Positions 1 to 10,596 of a DNA stretch of 64,000 nucleotides are shown here, piece by piece. Position 1 is the first letter of the stretch, and each line of letters starts with the position of its first letter. The position numbers were made by a program, and so were the translations under genes. The stretch is from Thermococcus piezophilus. Lineage in GTDB: Archaea; Methanobacteriota_B; Thermococci; Thermococcales; Thermococcaceae. The stretch is taken from NCBI RefSeq assembly GCF_001647085.1, contig NZ_CP015520.1, positions 1,322,219 to 1,386,218 on the forward strand, written 5' to 3'. Below the pieces are notes generated by a model that saw only the letters and a list, made by a program, of their open reading frames with translations, was not told the origin of the DNA and made no database searches.

Positions 1-569
1 GCGATTATCTCCTCGGCAAGGGCCTGGGCGTAGCTGGTCTTGTTGCGGTAGCACTTGGCGCTCGCACCGAGGGCGATGTTCTTGAGGGCTATGTCGAGTC
101 TCCTGAGTGGTGAAACGTCAACGGCCATGTGGTAGCGGATTCCACCGAATGCAATGGTGGTCGTATCTTCCCTTGGGGCGGAGTTCTCGATAGCCCTTAT
201 GAGAACCTGAATTGGGTTCTGCTTTGTCCTCCTCTCGATGATCATGAAGGCCTCCTTGACAACCTCGTAGGCCTTCATTTTCTTGCTCATGAGGGAGCGG
301 TGCTCTCTCCTCATGAAATGGCCGCCGACCTTGTGGCTGCTGGCACCGCTGCGCATGACCTTGTTGATGAGCCTCTCGACGATGTGAACCTGGGCCTTGC
401 CGAAGGGCTTCTTGGCGTACCTTCCGTGGCTGTGCGGAAGAATCCTTGGCTCAAGGTTGATGTAGGGCCTGAGCGAGGGGTCGTTCACAACGACATCCTC
501 AACGCTCCACCTGCCCATGACCTTGAGCTCCTTAGGCTGATAGAACCTCCCGGTAAGCGGCTTGGCCAT
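1..569 (-). CDS. rps7: 30S ribosomal protein uS7 (partial)
   Basis: Small-subunit head protein that binds the 3' major domain of 16S rRNA. The minus-strand reading begins [16 protein letters not shown] at 569 and runs open to the window edge, giving 189 codons; archaeal S7 is usually about 215 residues, so roughly the last 25 are outside the window. Conserved S7 stretches are visible, such as [17 protein letters not shown] and [16 protein letters not shown]. It is the last gene seen in the rpoH-to-rps7 operon and lies 5 bases after rps12. A GGAGGTGAAGG ribosome binding site precedes the ATG. Confidence 0.95.
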   Translation of the reverse strand, partial: MAKPLTGRFYQPKELKVMGRWSVEDVVVNDPSLRPYINLEPRILPHSHGRYAKKPFGKAQVHIVERLINKVMRSGASSHKVGGHFMRREHRSLMSKKMKAYEVVKEAFMIIERRTKQNPIQVLIRAIENSAPREDTTTIAFGGIRYHMAVDVSPLRRLDIALKNIALGASAKCYRNKTSYAQALAEEII

Positions 570-574
570 GTCCT

Positions 575-1018
575 TCACCTCCTTGGCTTCTCCTTCCTGC
601 CCTTGACGAGCTCCTTGAGGGAGACCCTGTTCACCTTGACGACCTTGTACCTGATTCCTGGGATGTCACCCATCGAACCACCCTTTGGACCGCCGATTCC
701 CTCGATGATAACCTCGTCGTGCTCGTCGATGTGGTTTATAGCGCCGTCACCAGGGGTGAAAGCGGTAACGACCTTACCGTTCTTGATGAGCTGAACCCTA
801 ACGGCCTTACGCATTCCAGAGTTGGGCTGCTTTGCCTCGACGGCTATCTTCTCAAGGACTATACCCTTGGCCTGCGGGGCTCCCTCAAGCGGGTCGCTCT
901 TCTCCTTGAGCCTGAGTACCCTTCTCTTGTACCTAATGTCGCTCCAGCGGAACTTCTTCCTCTTGAGCTTGAGCTTCCTACCGGCAAACTCTCCATACGG
1001 AGCCTTCTTTCCTGGCAT
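575..1018 (-). CDS. rps12: 30S ribosomal protein uS12
   Basis: Decoding-centre protein of the small subunit, 147 residues, the normal archaeal length. It starts [17 protein letters not shown] and carries the universal [15 protein letters not shown] and [14 protein letters not shown] segments that face the A site. I chose the ATG at 1018; a GTG at 1027 and an ATG at 1024 lie in frame but overlap the GAGGTGAT ribosome binding site. It sits between nusA and rps7 in the RNA polymerase operon. Confidence 0.96.
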   Translation of the reverse strand: MPGKKAPYGEFAGRKLKLKRKKFRWSDIRYKRRVLRLKEKSDPLEGAPQAKGIVLEKIAVEAKQPNSGMRKAVRVQLIKNGKVVTAFTPGDGAINHIDEHDEVIIEGIGGPKGGSMGDIPGIRYKVVKVNRVSLKELVKGRKEKPRR

Positions 1019-1028
1019 GAGCATCACC

Positions 1029-1768
<740 letters not shown>

Positions 1769-1781
1769 CAATCACACCTCC

Positions 1782-2957
1782 CTACTCCCTTTTCGGTCTC
1801 AGGGGGAGATTCATTGCCAGCCTGACTATTCCCGTTCCGACTGGAACGGGCTGTCCGATGAGCACGTTCTCGACGACACCGTTGAGCGGGTCAACCTCGC
1901 CCCTCTCGGCCGCCTCGAAGAGGTGCTGAGTGGTTATCTCAAAGGCAGCCCTGGCCAGCACGCTGGCCTTCTCCCCGACTATACCGTGCCTGCCTATGGG
2001 CAGTATGACGCCGTCGAGCGTCATCATGTCGGCGACGAGCATGATGTGCCTGACGTCAACCTCAAGACCCTGATCACGCATCGTGTTCACGATTTCCTCA
2101 ATGATGGCGTTCCTAGCAGCCTCGATTCCGAGCACCTCGGCAATCTCGTGGATGTTGTTCGTTCTCGTCCTCGTCGGGTCAACACCCGGGACTTTGAGTA
2201 TTTGCTTGAAGTTGGAGCCCTCGGTGTAGATGACGTATTCGTTGCCTTCCTTCCTGATAATTGTCTTTCCGACGCCTGAGAGACCCTTCAAGCGATGCTT
2301 TTTAACCTTTTCGGAGAGCCTCCTCAGGTCTGAAAGCTTGGTTACCTTCTTGGGCCTCATTATGAGCGTGTAGCCGTCCACTTCGAATTCCGCGCTCTTG
2401 AAGGAGCTCTCCAGCTTCCTCTGAATCTTTTCCATGTCGAGGCCGCTCTTCTCAAGCCTCTCGGGGTCAATCTCGATGATGAACTCGAAGTTAAGGATAT
2501 CTATGCTCATCTCCCTCGCGAGGTTTTCTATGGTGGTTCCCTCAATGCGCCTCGCAACTTCCAGGGCCTTCTCCCTGTCGTATCTGTGCTTCTCGTTGAG
2601 GTAGACGGTCATGATTGGAGTGGACGGGTTCTTTCTGGCATCAACAATCTCGATGATTCTCGGCAGACCGAGGGTGACGTTAATCTCAGCGACACCCGCG
2701 TAGTGGAAGGTGTTGAGGGTCATCTGTGTGGAGGGCTCACCTATCGACTGGGCTGCGACCGTTCCTATGGCCTCGCCAGGCTCGATGAGCGCATTCTGGT
2801 ACTCCTTCACGGTCTCCTCGATTATGGCTTCGATCTCCGCCTTCTTGAGCTTGTACTTCTTGTTGTACTCGATGAGCTTGCTGTAGAGCTCCTCCTTAAG
2901 GTTATCTGGAAGCTCTGCCTTATCTACGAGGCTCTTAATGGTCTTTGGCGTCACCAT
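1782..2957 (-). CDS. rpoA2: DNA-directed RNA polymerase subunit A''
   Basis: C-terminal part of the split largest RNA polymerase subunit (bacterial beta-prime C-terminus), 391 residues. It contains the bridge-helix/trigger-loop region with IGEPSTQMTLNTFHYAG near residue 75 and the jaw and clamp segments LKVPGVDPTRTRTNN and VGEKASVLARAAFE. The start at 2957 (MVTPKT) has GGGGTGA 5 bases upstream; an in-frame GTG at 2966 would overlap the end of rpoA1 and is less likely. It is translationally close to rpoA1 and assembles with A', B, D, L and H in the core enzyme. Confidence 0.97.
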   Translation of the reverse strand: MVTPKTIKSLVDKAELPDNLKEELYSKLIEYNKKYKLKKAEIEAIIEETVKEYQNALIEPGEAIGTVAAQSIGEPSTQMTLNTFHYAGVAEINVTLGLPRIIEIVDARKNPSTPIMTVYLNEKHRYDREKALEVARRIEGTTIENLAREMSIDILNFEFIIEIDPERLEKSGLDMEKIQRKLESSFKSAEFEVDGYTLIMRPKKVTKLSDLRRLSEKVKKHRLKGLSGVGKTIIRKEGNEYVIYTEGSNFKQILKVPGVDPTRTRTNNIHEIAEVLGIEAARNAIIEEIVNTMRDQGLEVDVRHIMLVADMMTLDGVILPIGRHGIVGEKASVLARAAFEITTQHLFEAAERGEVDPLNGVVENVLIGQPVPVGTGIVRLAMNLPLRPKRE

Positions 2958-2962
2958 CTCTC

Positions 2963-5680
2963 TCACCCCTTACCCCTGACCTTGAGCAGGGTTCTCATTA
3001 TAACCCTATCTACCTCCACAGTCTTGCCCTGCCAGCTCCTCATCGGGTCAACGCCGTCCTCGCCGTACTTGAACTGGACGATGATTCCCGTTGGGTCTCT
3101 GACCGTTCCGTCGTAGTCAACCTTGAGGTCTTGAAGAGCGTTGATCAAACGGCGCTGCATGTAACCGCTCTGGGCAGTCCTGACTGCAGTATCGACGAGA
3201 CCTTCCCTACCACCCATTGCGTGGAAGAAGTACTCCTGCGGCGTTAGTCCGCTCTTGTAGGAGTTGACGACGAATCCCCTAGCCCTGGCTCCCAGGTCAC
3301 CCTGCCTGAAGTGAGTCAGAACCCTTCCGCGGTAGCCGCGGTAGAGACGCCTACCACGAATGGACTGCTGACCAAGCATTGCCGCCATCTGGGTAATGTT
3401 GAGCATCTTACCCCTCGCACCCGTCTTAGCCATGATGACCGCGTGGTTGGTCATACCGAGGTAATTCTCAGCGACTTTACCTGCGTTGTCACGCGCTTCA
3501 GCCAAAACCGCCATGATGTTGCTCTCGAGGGTCTCCTCAAGGGTCTTACCTGGGAGCGGTTCAAGCTCGCCGTTCTTGTATGCATCAATGAGCCCGTTAA
3601 CCCTCTCCTCCGCCTCGCGGATTATCTCCTTGATCCTGTCGAGGGCTTCGCTCGGGAGGTCTTCGTCGTCTATGGCAGTAGTGAAGCCCTTGTGGGTAAT
3701 GACCCATATGGCAAGCTTGGTAACCTGGTCGAGGAACTGCCTCGCTCTATCAACGCCGTACTCCCTCACGATGATGTCAAGTATCCTTCCATCTTCTCTA
3801 CCGTAGGCCTTCTTGTCTATTGCACCGCTTAGGAGCTTCCCATTGAGGATGTAGGTGAAGCCGTCGTAGGCAAGCTTTCTGACTTCCTCCTCATCTGGGA
3901 TGAGCTTCTCCTCGATGAGCTTTTCAAGAGCCTCACAGCGCTCGGGGTCGTCGCAGAGCTTGTTCCTGTACCAGATGGTCAAGTCTTCAGGCAGTATGAG
4001 CGAGAATATGGTCTTCCCACTCCAGAGCTCAACGCCGTTCTCAATCTTGTCTGGTTCTGGGAGCCTGTCTATGTCCACTCCTGCGAACATGAGCATCTGC
4101 TCAATCTCTGAGCGGGTGAAGTATGCCCCTTCGTACGTCAGTAGGTAACCGCCGGAGATGTGGTCCTGTATTCCAGCGATGAGCGGCCCACCGTACCTCG
4201 GCGAGATTATGTGGTTCTGGACCTCCATGAGTACCTTGGCTTCCGCTTGGGCCTCCTCGGTCTGCGGCACGTGGAGGTTCATCTCGTCACCGTCGAAGTC
4301 AGCGTTGTAGGGCGGACAGACGGCCAGGTTGAGCCTGAAGGTTCTGTAGGGCATCACCCTAACGCGGTGGGCCATAATGGACATCCTGTGAAGGGACGGT
4401 TGCCTGTTGAAGAGAACTATATCTCCATCGAGGAGGTGCCTCTCAACCGTCCAGCCTATGTCGAGTTTCTCAGCGATGAGCTCGAGGTTGTTCTCCATGA
4501 GCCTGATTCTTCTTCCCTCGGGGTCTATGACGTAGTTAGCTCCCGGATACTTCTCGGGCCCGTTGAGGACCATCTTCTTGAGCCCCTTGTAGTTGAACTC
4601 CGTAACTTTCTCAGGAACGGTGAGCTCCATGGCTATGGCTATTGGAACGCCGACCTCGTTGATGCTTATCATTGGGTCGGGACTGATGACCGTACGGGCT
4701 GAGAAGTTAACACGCTTACCGCTGAGGTTGCCCCTGAATCTTCCTTCCTTACCCTTCAAACGCTGGGCAAGGGTCTTGAGGGGCCTTCCGCTCTTATGCT
4801 TGGCCGGCGGAATTCCGGAGGTCTCGTTGTTGATGTAGGTCGTTACGTGGTACTGGAGGAGGTCCCAGAGGTCTTCGATGATGAGCTGCGGTGCACCAGC
4901 CTCGATGTTGCTCTTGAGCCTGTTGTTGATCCTGATGATGTCAACGAGCTTGTGGGTGAGGTCGTCCTCCGCCCTAATGCCGCTCTCGAGGGTGATGGAC
5001 GGTCTCATGGTGACCGGCGGAACCGGAAGGACTGTGAGGACCATCCACTCTGGTCTAGCCTTCTCGGGGTGGAGTCCAAGGAGCGGGAGGTCTTTGTCGG
5101 GTATCTTTTCAAGCCTGTCCCTGACTTCGCTCGGCATCATTCTGTGCCTGTACTCGTTGCCCTCCTCGTCCTTCCTGGACTCCCAGTAAATGGTTGGCCT
5201 CTCGAACTTGATCGGGAACTGCGGGGCACCACAGTGCGGGCAGACCATCCTTTCTTTGGCCTTCTTGTGTATCTCCTTGATGAGCCTGTCCTTGGCCTTC
5301 TTCCTGTCGTTCATGACCTCGAACTTTCTCAAGTACTCCTCTATTTCTTCGTCGGTGAGCTTTATCCTACCACACTCGCGGCAGGTACTTTCCAGCACGC
5401 GGTGGATGGTCTTAGCAAAGCCGACGTGGATTATCGGCCTGGCGAGCTCAACGTGGCCAAAGTGGCCCGGACAGTCTCCTGCCCTAGCTCCACAGGTCTC
5501 ACATCTCAGTCCCGGGTCAATGACACCAAGTCTTTTGTCCATTAGACCTCCTTCAATTGGATAACCGTCATCGTCGTAGGTGTCTGGGACGGTGATCTCG
5601 GCCGCACTCATCTTTCTGATTTCCTGTGGTGAGAGGATACCGAACTCGATACTTCCGATAACTTTCTTCATAGACTGCAT
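2963..5680 (-). CDS. rpoA1: DNA-directed RNA polymerase subunit A'
   Basis: N-terminal part of the split largest subunit, 905 residues. Visible features in order are the N-terminal zinc site CETCGARAGDCPGHFGH, a second cysteine cluster CPHCGAP, the RGNLSGKRVNFSARTVISPD segment near the DNA cleft, and the catalytic magnesium loop NADFDGDEMNLHVP. No intein interrupts it. The ATG at 5680 (MQSMKKVIG) is preceded by GGGTGTGAG; an in-frame GTG at 5689 overlaps the rpoB stop. The downstream partner A'' begins 5 bases after its stop. Confidence 0.97.
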   Translation of the reverse strand: MQSMKKVIGSIEFGILSPQEIRKMSAAEITVPDTYDDDGYPIEGGLMDKRLGVIDPGLRCETCGARAGDCPGHFGHVELARPIIHVGFAKTIHRVLESTCRECGRIKLTDEEIEEYLRKFEVMNDRKKAKDRLIKEIHKKAKERMVCPHCGAPQFPIKFERPTIYWESRKDEEGNEYRHRMMPSEVRDRLEKIPDKDLPLLGLHPEKARPEWMVLTVLPVPPVTMRPSITLESGIRAEDDLTHKLVDIIRINNRLKSNIEAGAPQLIIEDLWDLLQYHVTTYINNETSGIPPAKHKSGRPLKTLAQRLKGKEGRFRGNLSGKRVNFSARTVISPDPMISINEVGVPIAIAMELTVPEKVTEFNYKGLKKMVLNGPEKYPGANYVIDPEGRRIRLMENNLELIAEKLDIGWTVERHLLDGDIVLFNRQPSLHRMSIMAHRVRVMPYRTFRLNLAVCPPYNADFDGDEMNLHVPQTEEAQAEAKVLMEVQNHIISPRYGGPLIAGIQDHISGGYLLTYEGAYFTRSEIEQMLMFAGVDIDRLPEPDKIENGVELWSGKTIFSLILPEDLTIWYRNKLCDDPERCEALEKLIEEKLIPDEEEVRKLAYDGFTYILNGKLLSGAIDKKAYGREDGRILDIIVREYGVDRARQFLDQVTKLAIWVITHKGFTTAIDDEDLPSEALDRIKEIIREAEERVNGLIDAYKNGELEPLPGKTLEETLESNIMAVLAEARDNAGKVAENYLGMTNHAVIMAKTGARGKMLNITQMAAMLGQQSIRGRRLYRGYRGRVLTHFRQGDLGARARGFVVNSYKSGLTPQEYFFHAMGGREGLVDTAVRTAQSGYMQRRLINALQDLKVDYDGTVRDPTGIIVQFKYGEDGVDPMRSWQGKTVEVDRVIMRTLLKVRGKG

Positions 5681-5685
5681 GGTTC

Positions 5686-8600
5686 TCACACCCTGTCAAC
5701 GATATTGAGAGATGGCCTTATTCCCATCGCCTTCAGCTCGTCCAGCAGCAGCTTGAAGGCGTAGCTCATCTCCACCTTGCTTATTCTTTCCTCCTCTCCA
5801 CAGACCGGGCAGTAGACCTTACCGCGACGCTTGTCTTCCAGCGCTAAGTGACCACAGTTTTCACAGACCCATACCTCTGTCTTGTCGCTCTCCTCGAGGA
5901 GACGCTCTATGAGCAGCATTGCAGCGCCGTGACCGATGAGGACGTCACGCTCCATCTCACCGAACCTGAGACCACCTTCTCTGGCCCTACCCTCGGTCGG
6001 CTGTTTAGTGAGAACTTGCACTGGACCCCTGCTCCTCGCGTGCATCTTGTCAGCGACCATGTGGTGGAGCCTCTGGTAGTAGATGACACCGACGAATATG
6101 TCAGCTTCTAATCTTCTTCCAGTTATGCCGTCGTACATGACTTCTCTTCCGCTGTGCTTGAAGCCGAGCTCCTCCAGCTCCTTCCTGAGCTTCTCCTCCG
6201 GCTCACCAATGAAGGCTGTACCGTCAACACGCCTGCCCTTGAGTGAAGCCACCTTTCCGCCTATTGCTTCTATAAGCTGTCCAACGGTCATACGGCTCGG
6301 AATACCGTGCGGGTTGACGATTAAATCAGGAACGATTCCGCTCTCGGTCCAGGGCATGTCCTCCTGCGGGACGATGAGGCCGATAACACCCTTCTGACCG
6401 TGTCTTGATGCGAACTTATCTCCGAACTCAGGAATCCTAAGGTCCCTGACGGTAACCTTGACTAGCTTGGTTCCGTCGCCGGTCTCAGTGATTATGACTT
6501 TATCAACGATACCCTTCTCGCTCGGCCTCACGGCAACGCTGGTTTCCCTCCTCTCCTGGAGGATTATGCCACCAAGACCGCTCTGCTCCTCAAGGAACCT
6601 CGGCGGGGAAGTCCTTCCAACGAGAACGTCCTTACCTTCGACCTTTGACTCTGGGAAGATTATACCGTCCTCATCGAGGTGCCTGTAGTACTTCTCACCA
6701 AGATAGCCCTGTATGGTCGGATCCGGAACCTCGAAGCGATCGGTCTGACCACCGAGGTAGCGCTTCTCCTCAGCTTCGTAGGTTCTGAAGAAGGTACTCC
6801 TCGCGAGTCCCCTTTCAATGGAGGCCTTGTTCATTATGATTGCATCCTCCATGTTGTATCCCTGGTAGCTGAGCACAGCAACGACGAAGTTCTGACCTGC
6901 TGGCCTCTCCTCGAAACCGACGGCCTTCATTATCCTTGAGTTGACTAGCGGAACCTGTGGATAGTGCATGAAGTGACCGCGGGTGTCAACACGAATCCTG
7001 AAGTTGGCCCAGCCGAGACCGAGGCTCTGCTTGGCCATACCGGCACCATAGGTGTTACGCGGTGCGGCGTTGTGCTCAGGGTAAGGAACAAGCGACGCTG
7101 GGATACCGAGTATCGCTGCCGGCATCAGCTCGAGGTGGGTGTGCTCCTCGGTAACCTCCCACGGCCATGTTGCAACGTAGGCGTTCTCCTCTTCCTCGGC
7201 GTCGAGATACTCAATGACACCCATCTTGATGAGATCACTCCAGGTGAGCGTTCCGTTCTTTATGCCCTCCACATGCTCGCGGGTGAGCTTTGGCTGGCCG
7301 TTCTCGACTATGATGAGAGGTCTCCTAACCCTACCGTCGTCGCTGTTGACATAGATTTCCTTCACTTCTTCGTCCTGGTAGATAGCTACGTTGATGACGT
7401 CGCTTATCCTTCCGCTCCTTCTGTCTGCCCTTATCCTCTTGACAAGGCTCTCTCCATCTTCGGCAGTTCCGATGAGAACGCCGTTGAGGTATACACGCCA
7501 GAGCTCGGGACTTGGCCTCCTCTCCTCTATTGGAACAACTCCGAGTTTGCTCAGGTACTCCCTAACTTCCTCCTCAGAAATGCCGGTGGTTATCTGGGCC
7601 ATCAAAGCCAGGTTCTTGACGAGACCACAGTTCGGACCTTCTGGCGTTTCCGTCGGACAGATCCTGCCCCAGTGGGTTCCATGCAGATCGCGGGCCTCGA
7701 AGTGTGGCTGATCCCTGCTGAGCGGAGAAGTGACACGCCTGAGGTGAGAAAGGGTGGACATATAGTTGGTTCTATCGAGAAGCTGGCTCACACCGGTTCT
7801 TCCTCCCGGCCATGCACCGGTCGCGAGGGCATGCTCAATTCTCTCGCTGAGGACGTCGGGTCTTATCGAGTTTCTTACGAACCTCTGTATGTTCTCGAAG
7901 GTGTAGCGCTCGCCCTTCCTCTGGTAAGTCTTAGTCATCTGGTACTGCATGTCCTTGACGAGCTGGCCGAAGGCAACGCGGAACAGATCCTTAAGGAGGT
8001 CTCCAGCAAGCTTGAGCCTCTTGTTGGCGTAGTGGTCCTTGTCGTCCTCGCCACGGAGGCCGAGGGAAAGCTCGAGAACCTTGAGGGCCATCATGCCGAG
8101 GTAGTATGCTTTTGCTTTCCTGTCATTCTCCTCGACGCCCATGTGCGGCAGGAGGTTGTTGTCGATGATGTGCTCGGCCCTGCGGAGCCTGTACTCCTTG
8201 GGTTGGCCAGGCAGAGCGAGCTTACCGATGTAGTCGAGCGCTTCCTCCATTCTCTGGATGTCGCTCGCATCCTCAAGGTTGTCGAAGAGAACCTGCTGTA
8301 TCCTCGGGTCGTCGCTGACTGCTTCAACTATCTCCTTATCGCTCTCCAGACCGAGGGCGCGCATGACGTAGACGAACTTGACAGGCCTCGGAACGTTGGG
8401 AATGTTTACATAAAGAATACCATCCTTTCTTCTCTCAACGGTAATGAGCGCTCTATAACCGTGCCTGTAGGAGAAACACTTGGCAATAATCCTGTTCTGT
8501 CTTTCATCTTTCTCGACGAGTGTCTTGTTAGGTGCCAGATCCTCGATAGAAACGATAACCCTCTCGGATCCATTGATGATGAAGTATCCTCCGGGGTCTT

Positions 8601-9048
8601 TCGGGTCTTCGCCGAGCTTGATGAGCTCCTCGTCACTGAGGCCGTAGAGCCTGCAGGCCTTCGATTTAAGCATTATTGGGAGCTCTCCAATTCTGACCTC
8701 GACTGGCTCCTGCTCGATGCCGTTTATAACCGGAATGAGTTCAAGGTAGAGCGGTGCGGAGTACGTCAAGTTTCTAATCCTTGTGTCCATGGGGTAGAGG
8801 GGCTTCCTCTGTCCCTGGGCTTCTTGGAACTCGGGCTCACCGAGGCGGACCTTCCCAAACTTCACCTCAAAATCTGGTATGTCGGGTTTTATGCCGCCGA
8901 ACTCGTCGATGACCTTCTGCATTCCGTAGTCAATAAATGCATTGTAAGAGTCAAGGTGCTGTCTGACGAGCCCCTTCTCCTTCCAGTAAGCCTCCATAAC
9001 GAGCCAAAGATCGTCGGGAGTAACATCTACAACGGTTGGTCCTCTCAT
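5686..9048 (-). CDS. rpoB: DNA-directed RNA polymerase subunit B
   Basis: Second-largest RNA polymerase subunit, 1120 residues in one piece. Many euryarchaea split this gene into B'' and B'; Thermococcales do not, and this gene agrees. Motifs include the DFDG-partner region [15 protein letters not shown], the GRTSPPRF segment, and a C-terminal zinc ribbon [19 protein letters not shown] followed by PVC. The ATG at 9048 has GAGGTGAGAG upstream. It lies 16 bases after rpoH. A 720-codon opposite-strand reading over its N-terminal half is a compositional shadow. Confidence 0.97.
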   Translation of the reverse strand: MRGPTVVDVTPDDLWLVMEAYWKEKGLVRQHLDSYNAFIDYGMQKVIDEFGGIKPDIPDFEVKFGKVRLGEPEFQEAQGQRKPLYPMDTRIRNLTYSAPLYLELIPVINGIEQEPVEVRIGELPIMLKSKACRLYGLSDEELIKLGEDPKDPGGYFIINGSERVIVSIEDLAPNKTLVEKDERQNRIIAKCFSYRHGYRALITVERRKDGILYVNIPNVPRPVKFVYVMRALGLESDKEIVEAVSDDPRIQQVLFDNLEDASDIQRMEEALDYIGKLALPGQPKEYRLRRAEHIIDNNLLPHMGVEENDRKAKAYYLGMMALKVLELSLGLRGEDDKDHYANKRLKLAGDLLKDLFRVAFGQLVKDMQYQMTKTYQRKGERYTFENIQRFVRNSIRPDVLSERIEHALATGAWPGGRTGVSQLLDRTNYMSTLSHLRRVTSPLSRDQPHFEARDLHGTHWGRICPTETPEGPNCGLVKNLALMAQITTGISEEEVREYLSKLGVVPIEERRPSPELWRVYLNGVLIGTAEDGESLVKRIRADRRSGRISDVINVAIYQDEEVKEIYVNSDDGRVRRPLIIVENGQPKLTREHVEGIKNGTLTWSDLIKMGVIEYLDAEEEENAYVATWPWEVTEEHTHLELMPAAILGIPASLVPYPEHNAAPRNTYGAGMAKQSLGLGWANFRIRVDTRGHFMHYPQVPLVNSRIMKAVGFEERPAGQNFVVAVLSYQGYNMEDAIIMNKASIERGLARSTFFRTYEAEEKRYLGGQTDRFEVPDPTIQGYLGEKYYRHLDEDGIIFPESKVEGKDVLVGRTSPPRFLEEQSGLGGIILQERRETSVAVRPSEKGIVDKVIITETGDGTKLVKVTVRDLRIPEFGDKFASRHGQKGVIGLIVPQEDMPWTESGIVPDLIVNPHGIPSRMTVGQLIEAIGGKVASLKGRRVDGTAFIGEPEEKLRKELEELGFKHSGREVMYDGITGRRLEADIFVGVIYYQRLHHMVADKMHARSRGPVQVLTKQPTEGRAREGGLRFGEMERDVLIGHGAAMLLIERLLEESDKTEVWVCENCGHLALEDKRRGKVYCPVCGEEERISKVEMSYAFKLLLDELKAMGIRPSLNIVDRV

Positions 9049-9064
9049 GCTCTCACCTCAAGAA

Positions 9065-9313
9065 TCAGTCCTCCACCACAAGGCGGTAGTAGTAATAGTA
9101 GCCCGCCGTTGGACTCTTCCTTTTGATTTCAAGAACGTCTCCAGGCTTTGCGCCGAGCGCAACGACCACAGGGTCTGAAGCCTTGATCTGAGGAAGCTGT
9201 GAAAGTCTAATCCGGTATTTCTTGAGAAGCTCCTCTTTCTCTTCTTCGCTGAGGATTCTGTGCTCGGGAACCAGCTCATGAGCAAATATATCAAACTCTT
9301 TTTTCGCCGCCAC
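9065..9313 (-). CDS. rpoH: DNA-directed RNA polymerase subunit H
   Basis: Archaeal RPB5 C-terminal homologue, 82 residues, from a GTG start ([18 protein letters not shown]). The core assembly domain is recognisable: [20 protein letters not shown] and [14 protein letters not shown], ending [11 protein letters not shown]. RpoH sits at the downstream jaw of the enzyme. A GGGGG stretch about 10 bases upstream serves as the ribosome binding site. It is the promoter-proximal gene of the rpo operon, as usual. Confidence 0.95.
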   Translation of the reverse strand: MAAKKEFDIFAHELVPEHRILSEEEKEELLKKYRIRLSQLPQIKASDPVVVALGAKPGDVLEIKRKSPTAGYYYYYRLVVED

Positions 9314-9375
9314 CGAGAATTGCCCCCTTAACGTTTTTATAGAATGGTTACCACTACCTCCCCACTGTGGGTTTC

Positions 9376-9386
9376 GGTATATAAGC
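9376..9386 (-). promoter_or_regulatory. Probable TATA box of the rpo operon
   Basis: Minus-strand GCTTATATACC, about 65 bases upstream of the rpoH GTG. Transcription would start near 9355, leaving a short leader that contains the GGGGG ribosome binding site. A perfect small palindrome, CCCACTGTGGG at 9361-9371, lies between the TATA box and the expected start. A second TATA-like sequence, CTATAAAAAC at 9333-9342, would give an almost leaderless message and is the alternative. Confidence 0.45.
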
Positions 9387-9760
9387 TTTTCGAGTGATAA
9401 CTCGACCGTAGGGGTTTATATCGGTTACGAAAAGTTTAAGAACCGTTTTTCGCGCCGAAAAGCGGCTTTGGTGTACTAGTATGTTCACCGATACTGAGAA
9501 AAGCTTAAAAAGTCTCAGCGTAGGTTCGGGATTCAAACCTGGTAGAAAATCGGAAGTTCTCGCAAATTGGATGTAATTATAACCTATAAACTCCATACAT
9601 ATTGTCATAATGTCAGAACCGAACCGGAATGTTTGCAACATTTAACAGATATATGGGCCAAAAATCCGTCGGAATTCGGACAAAAAAGACGCCTGTATTG
9701 AACGTATATTCGGATGTTCGACGATTTTGAGGCTTTTTCCGCGGCAACCTTTGCTGTAAA
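9387..9760. other. Gene-free stretch upstream of the rpo operon
   Basis: No convincing reading frame. The stretch holds small inverted repeats, CGAGT-GATA-ACTCG near 9394-9407 and CTGAGA-13-TCTCAG near 9496-9520, and several TATA-like strings on both strands (GGTTTATATC, AGCTTAAAAAG). I see no C/D box pair and no tRNA. The last bases, GCAACCTTTGCTGTAAA, resemble the inner half of the hairpins that bound the neighbouring repeat element. Confidence 0.4.
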
Positions 9761-10027
9761 CAAACTTTGCGGGGCAAAGTTTGATCAGAGATTAACTTTC
9801 TTCAAAAAAGCCAGAATGAGTTTGTATGTCTTCGAGAGTTGGCTTGTTGGAGGTGGGTTTCATTATAGATTCAGCACTCTTGAAGAAGTTTCCTAATTTT
9901 TTGGTGCTCGAAGAGCGTCTGGGAAGTAAAACCTCATAACACTGAAGTTGACAATGAGAAACCCCAAAACAGCGAGTTTTAGAAGGGACATACGAACCTT
10001 GATCAAACTTCGCGAAGGCAAAGTTTG
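9761..10027. repeat. Hairpin-ended repeat element, copy A
   Basis: A 267-bp stretch bounded on each side by a hairpin of the same sequence. Left: CAAACTTTGC, 3-base loop, GCAAAGTTTG (perfect, 9761-9783). Right: CAAACTTCGC, 4-base loop, GCAAAGTTTG (10004-10027, one mismatch). Read from either end inwards, both hairpins are followed by ATCA, so the ends form terminal inverted repeats. The right end begins 6 bases after the CCA of the minus-strand CAU tRNA. Inside, on the minus strand, comes AAGGTTCGTATGTCCCTT, which recurs in copy B at 55409. There is no open reading frame of note. The layout resembles a miniature inverted-repeat element, but no transposase or target duplication is seen. Confidence 0.6.
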
Positions 10028-10033
10028 TAGAAC

Positions 10034-10111
10034 TGGTGGGCCCGGGGGGCTTTGAACCCCCGACCACGCGGTTATGAGCCGCGCGCTCTGACCAGGCTGA
10101 GCTACGGGCCC
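10034..10111 (-). tRNA. tRNA with CAU anticodon (Met elongator or Ile2)
   Basis: Full cloverleaf on the minus strand with encoded CCA. The acceptor pair is GGGCCCG/CGGGCCC, the anticodon loop CTCATAA gives CAU, and the T arm reads GGGGGTTCAAAGCCCCC. The discriminator is A. CAU can be elongator methionine or the modified isoleucine-2 tRNA; the G1-C72 acceptor and GGGCCC stem are compatible with the isoleucine type, but I cannot decide from sequence alone. It is not an initiator, which in archaea begins AGC. It is the second gene of a two-tRNA transcript, 5 bases after tRNA-Asn. Confidence 0.9.
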
Positions 10112-10116
10112 ATTGC

Positions 10117-10192
10117 TGGCGCCGCCGCCCGGATTCGAACCGGGGACCACTGGATTAACAGTCCAGCGCTCTACCGTCTAAGCTACGGCGGC
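10117..10192 (-). tRNA. tRNA-Asn (GUU)
   Basis: Minus-strand cloverleaf with acceptor GCCGCCG/CGGCGGC, discriminator G and encoded CCA. The anticodon loop CTGTTAA gives GUU, and the T arm is CCCCGGTTCGAATCCGGG. It is the promoter-proximal member of a pair with the CAU tRNA. Confidence 0.95.
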
Positions 10193-10221
10193 ACAACCCA
10201 ATGTAGGGAATACAGGGTGGA

Positions 10222-10229
10222 TTTATAAA
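10222..10229 (-). promoter_or_regulatory. TATA box of the tRNA-Asn/CAU transcript
   Basis: TTTATAAA on the minus strand, about 30 bases upstream of the tRNA-Asn 5' end, the expected archaeal spacing for initiation a few bases before the mature end. Confidence 0.75.
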
Positions 10230-10480
10230 GATTACGGTGGCCCTTCCATGCATGCTGGGGTAATACCCTCACAAGATTTCAGGGATTTCCACAGATTATT
10301 TTACCCATCTGGACAAAAGGAATCTAGAACGGGCAAAATATGGTATTTCTGCCTATTGTTAACTCAGACGAGCTCTTGCATCAGATATTGTATATTGGGG
10401 CGATTATCACTCGTGAATTCAACCGCCGATGGAATTTGTATAAAAGGTTCCAATACTCCCGTGAGATTCGATGTCGAAAA
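10230..10480. other. Gene-free stretch between divergent tRNA promoters
   Basis: No supported gene. Short open frames here lack ribosome binding sites and family resemblance. A TATA-like GTATAAAAGG at about 10438-10447 has no clear product. The stretch separates the minus-strand tRNA pair from tRNA-Thr on the plus strand. Confidence 0.4.
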
Positions 10481-10490
10481 CTTTATATTC
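10481..10490 (+). promoter_or_regulatory. TATA box of tRNA-Thr (UGU)
   Basis: CTTTATATTC about 28 bases upstream of the tRNA-Thr 5' end, with an A-rich stretch before it suited to TFB recognition. Confidence 0.65.
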
Positions 10491-10513
10491 CTATCTTACA
10501 GCCATTAAACCGT

Positions 10514-10590
10514 GCCCCGGTAGCCTAGCCTGGCGGGGCGGCGGACTTGTAATCCGCCGGTCGCGGGTTCAAATCCCGCCCGGGGCTCCA
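10514..10590 (+). tRNA. tRNA-Thr (UGU)
   Basis: Plus-strand cloverleaf with acceptor GCCCCGG/CCGGGGC, encoded CCA and T arm GCGGGTTCAAATCCCGC. The anticodon loop CTTGTAA gives UGU. Its acceptor and T arms nearly match the tRNA-Thr (GGU) at 55223, as expected for isoacceptors. It is convergent with the hypothetical gene that ends at 10597. Confidence 0.95.
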
Positions 10591-10596
10591 CAACTC

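Noticed and set aside
6964-9126. 720-codon open frame opposite the start of rpoB
   Set aside because: It mirrors rpoB codon structure, has no ribosome binding site or family resemblance, and rpoB is certain.
9354-9641. 95-codon minus-strand frame upstream of rpoH
   Set aside because: No ribosome binding site, no family resemblance, AT-rich promoter-like content.
10395-10410. ATCACTCGTGA as a glycolytic regulator site
   Set aside because: The spacer between half sites is too short for TATCAC-N5-GTGATA.
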